Source: an uncultured Porphyromonadaceae bacterium (GTDB taxonomy: Bacteria; Bacteroidota; Bacteroidia; Bacteroidales; Muribaculaceae). From it: a stretch of DNA of 9,246 nt. The position numbers were made by a program, and so were the translations under genes. The stretch's first letter is position 1. Each line of letters begins with the position of its first letter. This document shows, piece after piece, positions 1 to 6,854 of this stretch. The notes under the pieces were generated by a model. It did no database searches, was not told where the DNA came from, and saw only the letters and a list, made by a program, of their open reading frames with translations. The DNA lies in assembly GCA_947174155.1 (NCBI GenBank), contig CAMWHX010000028.1, forward strand, positions 1 through 9,246, read 5' to 3'.

Positions 1-12
1 ACTTTCTGCATC

Positions 13-519
13 ATGAATAATTCCACTGACTTTCGCAAAGCGATACTCGCCATGCAGGGCAACTTGCTGTCGTTTGCGCTGAAGCTTACATACGACAGGG
101 AGGAGGCTCGGGATCTGGTGCAGGAGACTACTCTCAAGGCTCTGGCTAACGAGGATAAGTATACTGACCAGGCCAATTTCAAGGGTTGGATGATGACCAT
201 CATGCGCAATATCTTCATCAACAACTACCGACGTATCGGTCGCGAAGGCACATCGGTGGATTCCTCCGATGACTCCTATCAGCTCAACACGGGTCAGGAG
301 TCAGGGGGGAGCACCCCGGAGAGCTCGTACACCCTGACCGAGATCGGGTCTATCATCAACTCCTTCCCTCCGGACTATCGCGAGCCCTTTATCCTTCACT
401 TGGGTGGATACAAGTATGACGAGATCTCAGATGAACTCAATATGCCTCTGGGGACAGTCAAGAGCCGGATATTCGTCACCCGCAAGCGTCTGCGCCACAT
501 ACTTCGCGATTATCGCTGA
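13..519 (+). CDS. ECF-type RNA polymerase sigma factor
   Basis: This 168-residue protein has the layout of an extracytoplasmic-function sigma factor, which directs RNA polymerase to a limited promoter set. Sigma region 2 covers about residues 15-75 and includes the DLVQET core-binding segment (34-39) and the aromatic/basic stretch FKGWMMTIMRNIFINNYRR used in promoter melting. A Ser/Asp/Gly-rich linker (about 79-106) follows. Region 4 (about 110-163) carries the helix-turn-helix YDEISDELNMPLGTVKSRI that reads the -35 element. Length is normal for the family. The ATG at 13 is chosen because the conserved region starts about 15 residues later, but the frame is open to the window edge, so a slightly earlier start cannot be excluded. 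No anti-sigma factor, FecR or SusC/SusD partner lies downstream; the next gene is a FadL-type channel. Its targets and signal are unknown. The family call is strong. Confidence 0.95.
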   Translation: MNNSTDFRKAILAMQGNLLSFALKLTYDREEARDLVQETTLKALANEDKYTDQANFKGWMMTIMRNIFINNYRRIGREGTSVDSSDDSYQLNTGQESGGSTPESSYTLTEIGSIINSFPPDYREPFILHLGGYKYDEISDELNMPLGTVKSRIFVTRKRLRHILRDYR

Positions 520-600
520 CAGCAGCGGCAGCTCGCGGCGAGGGAGCCACGCCGGGGAAGGAGCATAAACCAGAATACAAGTACCATCTAAGAAAGTCTT

Positions 601-1977
601 ATGAATAAAGTCCGTCCACTTCTTCTCACTGCCTTGATGGCTGTCGCGACCATACCCGCCACCCGCGCAGAGGGGTATCAGATCAACACACTCTCCGCCA
701 CCCAAAACGGTATGGGGCACACCGGCACCGCCTTGCATCTCGGCTCCCAGTCGCAGATATTCAATCCTGCGGGTCTGACTACCCTCAAGGGAAATGTCGA
801 AGTCACCGGTTCCGTGACCGGTATCTTCGCCACTGCCTCGGCTACCCTCCCCGACGGGATGAAGTATACTACTGACAACTCCCCCTCCACGCCGATGAGC
901 TTTACCGCCGGCTTCTCCATCTATGACAATCTGAAAGCCGGAGTGGCATTCTATACCCCCTACGGCTCCGGTATCAACTGGACAGAGTCGTGGCCGGGGG
1001 CTGTCCTTAGTCAGTCGGTCTCCTTGAAAACCTTCACTCTCCAGCCCACAGTGGCATGGCAGCCTGTCAAGGGGCTTTCGGTCGGTGTCGGACTGATGCT
1101 GACTTGGGGCAATGTGGACCTCAACAAGGGGCTTGTCAGCCCCGGCTCCTTCAATAAGCTCCAGCAGGCACTTGTGGCTTTGGGCGCTATCACTCCCGAG
1201 CAATACGTGCCATACTCTCCGACCACTATCCCGGCCTCTATCAACCTTACGGGTAAGGCCAACGTGGCTGTGGGTGTCAACCTCGGTGTGATGTATGACT
1301 TCGACGACCGTTGGAGCGCAGGATTCATGTATCGCTCGCGCGTGCACATGAAGGTCAAGGATGGACTGGCAGCCCTCTCGTATGCCAACGCACACTCGCA
1401 GGCTATCCTCGACAATCAGCTCGGGCTGCTGAATCAGAGCAATTTCGCCTCGCAGATGCCCTGTCCGGAGATATATCGCTTCGGTGTCAGCTATCGCCCC
1501 GTGAAGGACCTTGTGGTGGCGTTTGATGCTCAGCTGACCGGCTGGGGAGCGTATAAGGCCCTTGACATCGACTTCCTCGATGAGACACTCACCTCATACG
1601 ACCAGCATATCGAGAAGCATTACCATAATTCCTGGACCTTCGGCCTGGGAGCGGAGTATGGGCTGACGAAGCGTTTCGACGTGCGCTGCGGTCTGATGCT
1701 CGACCTCACACCGGTCAATGCTGACCACTACAACCCCGAGACGCCCGGCATGACGAAGCTCAGCCCCTCGGTGGGATTCAGTTTCCGTCCTATCCCGGCG
1801 CTCAGCATTGACGCAGCGTTTCTCTATGTGGCAGGCTTGGGAGCCTCCAACCGCTCCTGCACATATCCCGACGTGCTGATGACGCGCTTGCAGGGGAAGC
1901 CGGTCACCGAGACCTTTACCGCCGACTACCACGTCCACGCCTTCAATCCCTCGATCGGCCTGACGGTGAACTTCTAA
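601..1977 (+). CDS. FadL/OmpP1/TodX-family outer-membrane channel
   Basis: The 458-residue product looks like an outer-membrane beta-barrel of the FadL/OmpP1/TodX family, whose members carry long-chain fatty acids or other hydrophobic compounds across the outer membrane. A signal peptide covers residues 1-23 (hydrophobic LLLTALMAVA, cleavage after TRA). The mature N-terminus EGYQINTLSATQNGMGHTG, followed by FNPAGL (54-59), matches the family's conserved plug segment. Alternating amphipathic strands follow, and the protein ends in phenylalanine (TVNF), as barrels recognised by BamA usually do. The substrate cannot be read from the sequence. It starts 81 bases after the sigma factor and ends 23 bases before serB; no TAnnTTTG element is visible in either gap, so read-through from upstream is plausible. 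G+C is high, as in its neighbours. The family call is firm; the fatty-acid role is inferred. Confidence 0.92.
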   Translation: MNKVRPLLLTALMAVATIPATRAEGYQINTLSATQNGMGHTGTALHLGSQSQIFNPAGLTTLKGNVEVTGSVTGIFATASATLPDGMKYTTDNSPSTPMSFTAGFSIYDNLKAGVAFYTPYGSGINWTESWPGAVLSQSVSLKTFTLQPTVAWQPVKGLSVGVGLMLTWGNVDLNKGLVSPGSFNKLQQALVALGAITPEQYVPYSPTTIPASINLTGKANVAVGVNLGVMYDFDDRWSAGFMYRSRVHMKVKDGLAALSYANAHSQAILDNQLGLLNQSNFASQMPCPEIYRFGVSYRPVKDLVVAFDAQLTGWGAYKALDIDFLDETLTSYDQHIEKHYHNSWTFGLGAEYGLTKRFDVRCGLMLDLTPVNADHYNPETPGMTKLSPSVGFSFRPIPALSIDAAFLYVAGLGASNRSCTYPDVLMTRLQGKPVTETFTADYHVHAFNPSIGLTVNF

Positions 1978-2000
1978 CCTCAACATTAAAAACATCTCCC

Positions 2001-3230
2001 GTGTCTTCCAATATCGAACTCATACTGATTACCATATCCGGTCAGGACAAGCCCGGCGTCACCGCCGCACTGACCGGGATTCTGGCGTCTTACGACGCCT
2101 CCATACTGGATATCGGCCAGGCCGATATCCATCACCAGCTGTCGCTGGGTATCCTCTTCCGCACCACCCCCGACAAATCGGGTGAGATCTTGAAGCAACT
2201 CCTCTTCAAGGCCTCCGAACTCTCGCTGCAAATACGGTTTCATCCCGTCACCGTCGAGGAGTATGACGAGTGGGTCAGCCGGCAGGGTAAGGAGCGGTGG
2301 ATCATCACGCTGCTCGGCCGCAAGCTGACCGCACGCCACATAGCCTTGGTGTCGGAGGAGATAGCGCGTCAGCATCTCAACATCGACGGTATCTTGCGAC
2401 TGACCGGTCGCCCCCGGCTGGTCGAGGATTTCGATCCCAAGACGGCCAAGAGCAAGACCTGTGTCGAGTTTTCGGTGCGTGGACGTCCCGACGACTACGA
2501 GGCCATGCAGAAGTATCTGATGCATGTCTCGGCCGAGGAGGAGTTTGACGTTTCGGTGCAGGAGGACAATATCTACCGTCGCTCGCGTCGTTTGGTCTGC
2601 TTCGACATGGATTCGACACTGATCGAGACCGAGGTTATCGACGAACTCGCCGACCGTGCCGGAGTCGGAGCCGAGGTGCGCGCCATCACCGAGTCAGCCA
2701 TGCGCGGAGAGATCGACTTCACCGAGAGCTTCCGTCGTCGTGTGGCTCTGCTGAAGGGACTCGACGAGAGCGTCATGCAGGATATAGCCGAGAATCTCCC
2801 CATAACCGAGGGGGTGGAGCGGATGATGGAGGTGCTTCACCGTGCCGGCTTCAAGACCGCTATCCTTTCGGGTGGATTCACCTATTTCGGCAATTACTTG
2901 AAGAAGCGTTTCGGGTTTGACTATGTCTACGCCAACGAACTCGAGATCAAAGACGGGAAACTCACCGGGCGTTATCTCGGAGATGTGGTCGACGGCAAGC
3001 GCAAGGCGGAGCTCCTGCGCCTGATAGCGCAGTTTGAGAATATTGACATCGCGCAGACCATCGCCGTCGGAGACGGGGCCAACGATCTGCCGATGCTCGG
3101 CACCGCCGGACTCGGCATCGCCTTCCACGCCAAGCCGAAGGTGAAGCAGACCGCCGAGCAGTCGATCTCCACCATCGGCCTCGACGGCATCCTCTACTTC
3201 ATCGGCTTCAAGGACTCCTATATCTCCTGA
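2001..3230 (+). CDS. serB: Phosphoserine phosphatase with tandem N-terminal ACT domains
   Basis: SerB hydrolyses phosphoserine to serine, the last step of serine synthesis from 3-phosphoglycerate, in the cytoplasm. The C-terminal half is a HAD-type phosphatase: motif I is DMDSTLI (202-208, with D202 as nucleophile and D204 as acid/base), motif II is SGG (290-292), the conserved lysine lies in DGKRK (331-335), and motif IV is GDGANDLPM (357-365, with metal-binding D358 and D362). The N-terminal ~185 residues hold two ACT-like domains, the first beginning ELILITISGQDKPGVTAAL and the second around WIITLLGRKLTARHIALVS. ACT domains usually bind amino acids, so feedback by serine is likely, as in other long SerB proteins. 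The start is GTG; the ACT strand begins about five residues later, which fits. All catalytic residues are present. It is probably co-transcribed with the FadL-like gene 23 bases upstream. Confidence 0.96.
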   Translation: MSSNIELILITISGQDKPGVTAALTGILASYDASILDIGQADIHHQLSLGILFRTTPDKSGEILKQLLFKASELSLQIRFHPVTVEEYDEWVSRQGKERWIITLLGRKLTARHIALVSEEIARQHLNIDGILRLTGRPRLVEDFDPKTAKSKTCVEFSVRGRPDDYEAMQKYLMHVSAEEEFDVSVQEDNIYRRSRRLVCFDMDSTLIETEVIDELADRAGVGAEVRAITESAMRGEIDFTESFRRRVALLKGLDESVMQDIAENLPITEGVERMMEVLHRAGFKTAILSGGFTYFGNYLKKRFGFDYVYANELEIKDGKLTGRYLGDVVDGKRKAELLRLIAQFENIDIAQTIAVGDGANDLPMLGTAGLGIAFHAKPKVKQTAEQSISTIGLDGILYFIGFKDSYIS

Positions 3231-3243
3231 CGGGAAGGGAGGT

Positions 3244-3299
3244 GTTAATGCAACAGCCGTTACTGTAACCACGGTTACAGTAACGGCTGTTGCATTAAC
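3244..3299. terminator. Perfect 27-bp hairpin between convergent genes, putative bidirectional terminator
   Basis: Arms 3244-3270 and 3273-3299 are exact reverse complements with only AC between them. Each arm contains a smaller inverted repeat: GTTACTGTAAC on the left and GTTACAGTAAC on the right. The hairpin lies 13 bases after the serB stop and 32 bases beyond the stop of the minus-strand gene, the place for a shared transcription end. Neither side has the T-run of a textbook Rho-independent terminator. Pausing, 3'-end protection or a cruciform are therefore alternatives. Confidence 0.7.
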
Positions 3300-3331
3300 C
3301 ATTCGCATATAATATGTAGGGTTACCGGATA

Positions 3332-3685
3332 TCAGTTGAGGGGGGCGTCGGCATAGGGGGCGTTGTCGTCCAGAGTGTCGACGGAATTCATATCCTTGAT
3401 CTCCTCAGCCAATACGGCTTTGAGGTCCGAGACCGCATCCTTGTCCAGAATCGGGTAGGACTCGTAGTCCTCACGTGAATTCCAGTCTACCTCCACAACC
3501 TTTGGGGTAGTGTAATAGTTGGAGGAATCCTGAGGAAACTTCTCCTTCAGGAAGGCGTTGAGCTCCTGCTCCACCTCGGTCAGGAGGGGATTGTGGGAGG
3601 CGGCAGCCATGTCGCCGTCGTAAAACATGCGGTATTTGCGGGAATCGCCGAAGCTGACGATATAGAGTCGTTTAGTGTTTTCCAT
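3332..3685 (-). CDS. Small conserved-looking protein of unknown function
   Basis: This reads as a 117-residue soluble protein with no signal peptide or membrane segment. It begins MENTKRLYIVSFGDSRKYRM, a strand-like opening, then has a helical stretch (TEVEQELNAFLKEKFP, about 36-51), an aromatic segment NYYTTPKVVEVDW (about 56-68), a second helix (DKDAVSDLKAVLAEEIKDM) and an acidic tail. I do not recognise a named family; the opening and the YYTTPKV segment resemble small Bacteroidales hypothetical proteins, but this is memory and not a search. The ATG at 3685 is preferred over an ATG at 3862, because the extra 59 codons run antisense through the gluQ start region and read as unstructured sequence. 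It is convergent with serB across a perfect hairpin and divergent from gluQ with 97 bases between starts. Its position next to a tRNA-modification gene does not by itself suggest a role. Confidence 0.8.
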   Translation of the reverse strand: MENTKRLYIVSFGDSRKYRMFYDGDMAAASHNPLLTEVEQELNAFLKEKFPQDSSNYYTTPKVVEVDWNSREDYESYPILDKDAVSDLKAVLAEEIKDMNSVDTLDDNAPYADAPLN

Positions 3686-3726
3686 AATATATATAATTGT
3701 GTTATGTGTGACGTTATCTATACGGA

Positions 3727-3749
3727 AGATATCCTGTCGGAGGATATCT
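3727..3749. promoter_or_regulatory. Inverted repeat in the divergent intergenic region
   Basis: Nine-base perfect arms, AGATATCCT at 3727-3735 and AGGATATCT at 3741-3749, flank the spacer GTCGG. The centre (3738) lies about midway between the two divergent starts at 3685 and 3783. This fits an operator for a dimeric regulator acting on both genes, or a short 5'-UTR hairpin in one transcript. No TAnnTTTG element was found on either strand here, so the promoters are undefined. A regulatory role is inferred only from symmetry and position. Confidence 0.4.
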
Positions 3750-3782
3750 CTCTTGTGATATGTTAACAAATTTTTGAGCGAT

Positions 3783-4742
3783 ATGGTTTCACACACCCCC
3801 TCCGCCTCCCGTCCCAAGGGACGATTCGCCCCTTCACCGACAGGACGTATGCATTTAGGCAACGTCTATGCAGCGCTTATGTCATGGCTGTCGGTCAAAT
3901 CCAAGGGAGGGACGTGGTTGCTGCGTATTGAGGATATAGATCCTCAGCGCTCGCGGCGGGAGTATGCGCGGCTGATAGAGGATGATCTGCATTGGTTGGG
4001 TCTGGAGTGGGACGAGGGAGGTCTTGACGGAATCGGGGAGTGTGGTCCTTATGTGCAGAGTGAGCGGGGAGAGATATATGCCTGTGCGCTGGAGCGCCTC
4101 AGGACAAAGGGGTTAATCTATCCCTGCACCTGCACACGTGCTGACATCATGGCCGCCGGAGCGCCACACCTCAGTGACGGGCGTGTCATATACAGCGGTC
4201 GGTGTCGACCTGCGGAGATGCCTGCCGGTAAACCCGTGGCAGTCCCGGCGGGGCGTCACGCCGAGCGACTGTGGGTGCCTGACGAGGAGATTCGGTTCAG
4301 CGATATGATATGTGGGGAGCAGGTGTACAATCTTGCCCGCGACTGCGGAGACTTCGTGGTCAGGCGCAGTGACGGCGCCTGGGGGTATCAGTTGGCCGTC
4401 GTAGTCGATGATGCCCTCATGGGGGTCACGGAGGTGGTCAGAGGCAATGACCTCCTTCTCTCAGCCGCTCAGCAGATATACCTCTACCGGCTGCTTGGAT
4501 ACGACGCACCACGGTTCGGCCACCTGCCGCTCCTCAACGCTCCCTCGGGGCGGCGCCTCTCCAAGCGCGATGCTTCGCTCGACATGGCCAATCTCCGTCA
4601 GACCCATACCCCCGAGGAGATCATAGGGCTGATAGCCGCCCTCGCCGGACTTCGCCCCGATTCAACCCCCGTGAGCGCCCGAGACCTCCTCCCCGGCTTC
4701 GACTTTACGCGCCTCCCCTCCGGCACCGGTATCACCGTCTGA
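3783..4742 (+). CDS. gluQ: Glutamyl-Q tRNA(Asp) synthetase
   Basis: GluQRS activates glutamate and attaches it to the queuosine base at the wobble position of tRNA(Asp), a modification made without the tRNA anticodon-binding domain of true GluRS. The 319-residue length and the lack of a C-terminal anticodon-binding domain fit this short paralogue and not GltX. Visible motifs: GRFAPSPTGRMHLGN (13-27, with HLGN as the class I HIGH signature), LLRIEDID (46-53), zinc ligands C115 and C117 followed by Y137 and C141 (the CxC...YxxxC pattern of GluQRS), and LSKRDAS (259-265) as the KMSKS-like loop. The ATG at 3783 is chosen; an in-frame TTG at 3774 would add only three residues. No Shine-Dalgarno sequence is evident. 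The gene is divergent from a small unknown gene, and a promoter-like element for the next gene starts 11 bases after its stop. All catalytic motifs are intact. Confidence 0.95.
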   Translation: MVSHTPSASRPKGRFAPSPTGRMHLGNVYAALMSWLSVKSKGGTWLLRIEDIDPQRSRREYARLIEDDLHWLGLEWDEGGLDGIGECGPYVQSERGEIYACALERLRTKGLIYPCTCTRADIMAAGAPHLSDGRVIYSGRCRPAEMPAGKPVAVPAGRHAERLWVPDEEIRFSDMICGEQVYNLARDCGDFVVRRSDGAWGYQLAVVVDDALMGVTEVVRGNDLLLSAAQQIYLYRLLGYDAPRFGHLPLLNAPSGRRLSKRDASLDMANLRQTHTPEEIIGLIAALAGLRPDSTPVSARDLLPGFDFTRLPSGTGITV

Positions 4743-4752
4743 GTTTTTTTGC

Positions 4753-4761
4753 TAATTTTGC
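4753..4761 (+). promoter_or_regulatory. Bacteroidota -7 element of the TPR regulator gene
   Basis: TAATTTTGC matches the Bacteroidota -7 consensus TAnnTTTG. It begins 11 bases after the gluQ stop and lies about 30 bases before the ATG at 4791, the usual distance for a short leader. The expected -33 TTTG is not evident about 19 bases upstream. The element overlaps a possible TTG-started extension of the downstream frame, which supports the later ATG as the real start. Confidence 0.6.
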
Positions 4762-4790
4762 AGAGTGAATACATCAAAGCATATTATGAG

Positions 4791-6626
4791 ATGAGAAAGT
4801 TGCCGATTTTATTGTTGGTGTTGATATGCCTGGGGGTGTTGTACGGGTGTCAGCGGGATTACGATCCGCGGCTCATACGAGCCGAATCACTGATGGCGGA
4901 TCACTCCGACTCTGCATATGCTATAATCGAGTCGATAGACTCATCGAAGTTGAGCCGTAAAGACTTTGCCCTGTATGCCCTGCTGAAGATCGAGGGGCAG
5001 GAGAAACTCTATATGGACCCCCGGAATGACTCACTGATACAGGTAGCCGTCGATTACTACGCAGATCGTGACGAATACGAACGTGCAGCCAAAGCCTATT
5101 ACTATCAGGGGAGGGTAAAGTGCTATCGTGACACTCCCGCTGCCGGCATAGTCAGCTTCTTTCATTCGAGAGAGATAGCGGAGAAGCATGACCTGTACTT
5201 CTGGGCGGGGCAGGCATGCAGGGGTATATCGGATGTGGCCTGGGGATTCAACAATGCCCCCGAGGCTCTCAAATATGCGGAGAAGCAACTCGAATATTTC
5301 AGATTGAGTGGTTGCCAACCATTCCTTAATTTTGGTATAAGCGAGTATGCCCTTTCCCTTAATAATGCCCGAAGGAACGATGAGGCTATAATGTATGCTC
5401 ATGAAGCCCTTGACTCGGCAAATATGGTCGGAGATAACCACTTACGTGTAGCCGCATTAGAGGTGTTAGGTTATGCATATCTGGATAAGGATGAATATGA
5501 AATGGCAAAGGAGTATCTCTATCCACTTTATCAAAGTGGTGTAGGGACTACAGACGATAGTATTTACTATGGAATTGCCATGTATAACTCCGGAAAATAT
5601 GAGGAGGGAAGTGAGATATTAAGATCAGTTGAAAATCCCGGGACCTTAAAAAAGAACATATTTTTGGCATGGGACTATGCCAGAAGAGGTGATTATAAAA
5701 AAGCATTTGAGGAGATATGCTATACTGACAGTTTGGTAACAAAGATAGTAAAAAAATCGGTAGATAATACTATTACCAGCAATCTTGATTCCTATTTCAG
5801 ACTTAATCAGGAGATGACACAATTGGAATTAGAGGATGCTCGTCTGAAAATTTGGCTGATTATTGCTATTGGATTTATTATAGTGTGTGGTGTAGTTGCT
5901 ATTGGGTTCAGACATCATAAGAAGCAACAAGATGAGATTGAAAGGAAGGTTGGAATTGCGGAAGAATTGCAATATGCACTTGAGCGTGCGCAGTATAATC
6001 AAGAGGTAGCACAATCAGAATTTGAAGATGCTCGGGATAATATTGTATCGTTAAAATCAGCATATGATATCATGCAATCCGATTTCGAGAAGATGAGATT
6101 GGATTATGAAAGAATACAAGCAGAGAATGAAAGAATCCAATCGGTAACTAATGTAGATGGGAAAAATGATGAAGCCTTAGTAGATTTTGAAAAAGATAAT
6201 AGCCCACTACATAAGGAAGAGGTGACTCAGGAGCAGTTTCATAAACGTTTTGAGATTCTGGAAACCTTGACGGAAATGGTATCCCAGAATCGGAATAAGA
6301 AGGATGGGAGACAGCGAATAGCGGAGTACGTCACAACTTTCATATCGGATTTCTCAGAAGACTCGGATAGGTATAACGAAATGGTGAAGACCATAGATGG
6401 ACTGTTTGGAAATCTTATGACTGACTTCAAGCAAACGTACCCGAATCGTAAGCCTGAGGATTATAAACTCTTCCTCTTCTCCGTCATGGGACTGTCGAAT
6501 GTAACCATTGCCGAATTTCTTCAGGAGGAGCGTGTGGAGTCGGTCTATACACGTCGCCGCCGTCTAAAAAATTATATCAAGCAAAGTGCTCCGGAAGACC
6601 GAGATCGTTTCTTGCCATTCCTATAA
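4791..6626 (+). CDS. Membrane-anchored TPR regulator with coiled coil and C-terminal helix-turn-helix-like region
   Basis: The 611-residue protein starts with a lipoprotein-type signal: hydrophobic residues 4-17 and lipobox LYGC with C20. Residues about 22-345 are helical with TPR-like repeats, for example EYERAAKAYYYQGRVKCY (95-112) and a unit near 218-245. A single membrane segment (WLIIAIGFIIVCGVVAIGF, about 355-373) is followed by HHKK. A long coiled coil fills about 376-450. The C-terminal region YKLFLFSVMGLSNVTIAEFL...VYTRRRRLKNYI (558-596) resembles a LuxR/sigma-4-like helix-turn-helix. The layout suggests a sensor with periplasmic TPRs and a cytoplasmic output domain, but having both a lipobox and a membrane segment is odd. 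The ATG at 4791 is preferred because the signal starts there and a promoter element lies just upstream. Base composition changes within the gene. It sits directly before the peptide-modification genes and may regulate them; DNA binding is inferred. Confidence 0.85.
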   Translation: MRKLPILLLVLICLGVLYGCQRDYDPRLIRAESLMADHSDSAYAIIESIDSSKLSRKDFALYALLKIEGQEKLYMDPRNDSLIQVAVDYYADRDEYERAAKAYYYQGRVKCYRDTPAAGIVSFFHSREIAEKHDLYFWAGQACRGISDVAWGFNNAPEALKYAEKQLEYFRLSGCQPFLNFGISEYALSLNNARRNDEAIMYAHEALDSANMVGDNHLRVAALEVLGYAYLDKDEYEMAKEYLYPLYQSGVGTTDDSIYYGIAMYNSGKYEEGSEILRSVENPGTLKKNIFLAWDYARRGDYKKAFEEICYTDSLVTKIVKKSVDNTITSNLDSYFRLNQEMTQLELEDARLKIWLIIAIGFIIVCGVVAIGFRHHKKQQDEIERKVGIAEELQYALERAQYNQEVAQSEFEDARDNIVSLKSAYDIMQSDFEKMRLDYERIQAENERIQSVTNVDGKNDEALVDFEKDNSPLHKEEVTQEQFHKRFEILETLTEMVSQNRNKKDGRQRIAEYVTTFISDFSEDSDRYNEMVKTIDGLFGNLMTDFKQTYPNRKPEDYKLFLFSVMGLSNVTIAEFLQEERVESVYTRRRRLKNYIKQSAPEDRDRFLPFL

Positions 6627-6689
6627 AACCTGCTCTGGTGAAGAGGAAGATTCTTGGATAATAGACAGGAAGGCGAGTCCGGAAATAAC

Positions 6690-6757
6690 CCCATAGCGTA
6701 ACTATCTGATTATCAATGAATTATAATTCATTGATAATCAGATAGTTACGCTATGGG
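6690..6757. repeat. 68-bp perfect palindrome downstream of the TPR regulator gene
   Basis: Bases 6690-6723 are the exact reverse complement of 6724-6757, giving 34-base arms with no spacer and GAATTATAATTC at the centre. It begins 64 bases after the stop of the TPR gene and ends just before the first copy of a 12-bp direct repeat. The position suits a transcription end, but no T-run follows directly (the next bases are TCCAAAAAG). Alternatives are a strong RNA stem insulating the downstream operon, a cruciform or a protein-binding site. Confidence 0.85.
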
Positions 6758-6759
6758 TC

Positions 6760-6837
6760 CAAAAAGTCAAATTTTTGTTTAGTCGATGTGTGTTATATCT
6801 TTGATTATTAGTGATTTAATAAAGGCAAAAAGTCAAA
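6760..6837 (+). repeat. Direct repeat CAAAAAGTCAAA, two copies 66 bases apart
   Basis: The 12-base sequence CAAAAAGTCAAA occurs at 6760-6771 and 6826-6837, start to start 66 bases. Both copies lie upstream of promoter-like elements leading into the peptide-modification genes: the first ends just before the -33-like TTTG of the distal element, and the second lies 17 bases before the -33-like TTATG of the proximal one. They could be paired sites for a regulator. The sequence is A-rich, so chance is possible in this region. Confidence 0.45.
6774..6803 (+). promoter_or_regulatory. Distal promoter-like element upstream of the DUF3244-like gene
   Basis: TTTG at 6774-6777 and TATCTTTG at 6796-6803 match the Bacteroidota -33 (TTTG) and -7 (TAnnTTTG) elements with an 18-base spacer, slightly short of the usual 19 or so. 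Transcription would start near 6810, leaving a leader of about 110 bases before the ATG at 6919. A weak inverted repeat, TTATTA...TAATAA (6805-6822), covers the expected start. A transcript from here could also use the earlier in-frame ATG at 6862. Confidence 0.45.
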
Positions 6838-6854
6838 CGATTTTAGGCCTGAAA

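Noticed and set aside
427..1395. Long minus-strand open frame (322 codons) opposite the sigma factor and FadL-like genes
   Set aside because: Its translation is low-complexity, His/Gly/Arg-rich and without domains, while the plus strand encodes clear families over the same bases. It is an antisense shadow of G+C-rich coding DNA.
2694..3308. Minus-strand open frame (204 codons) opposite serB, beginning inside the hairpin
   Set aside because: It is antisense to the conserved HAD domain, and its start region is just the hairpin sequence. No family features.
3740..3744. GGAGG as a ribosome-binding site for gluQ
   Set aside because: It lies almost 40 bases before the ATG at 3783, too far to act, and is part of the inverted repeat.
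3686..3862. N-terminal extension of the small minus-strand protein to an ATG at 3862
   Set aside because: The 59 extra residues are antisense to the gluQ start and its conserved GRFAPSPTG segment, cross the inverted repeat at 3727-3749 and lack structure. The ATG at 3685 gives a natural beginning.
4749..4790. TTG start of the TPR regulator at 4749
   Set aside because: The -7 element TAATTTTGC lies inside this stretch, so the transcript probably begins after it, and the extension would bury the lipoprotein signal.
6690..6757. Palindrome as an insertion-sequence end or invertible promoter switch
   Set aside because: There is no transposase or recombinase in the window, no target duplication was seen, and arms without a spacer leave nothing to invert.
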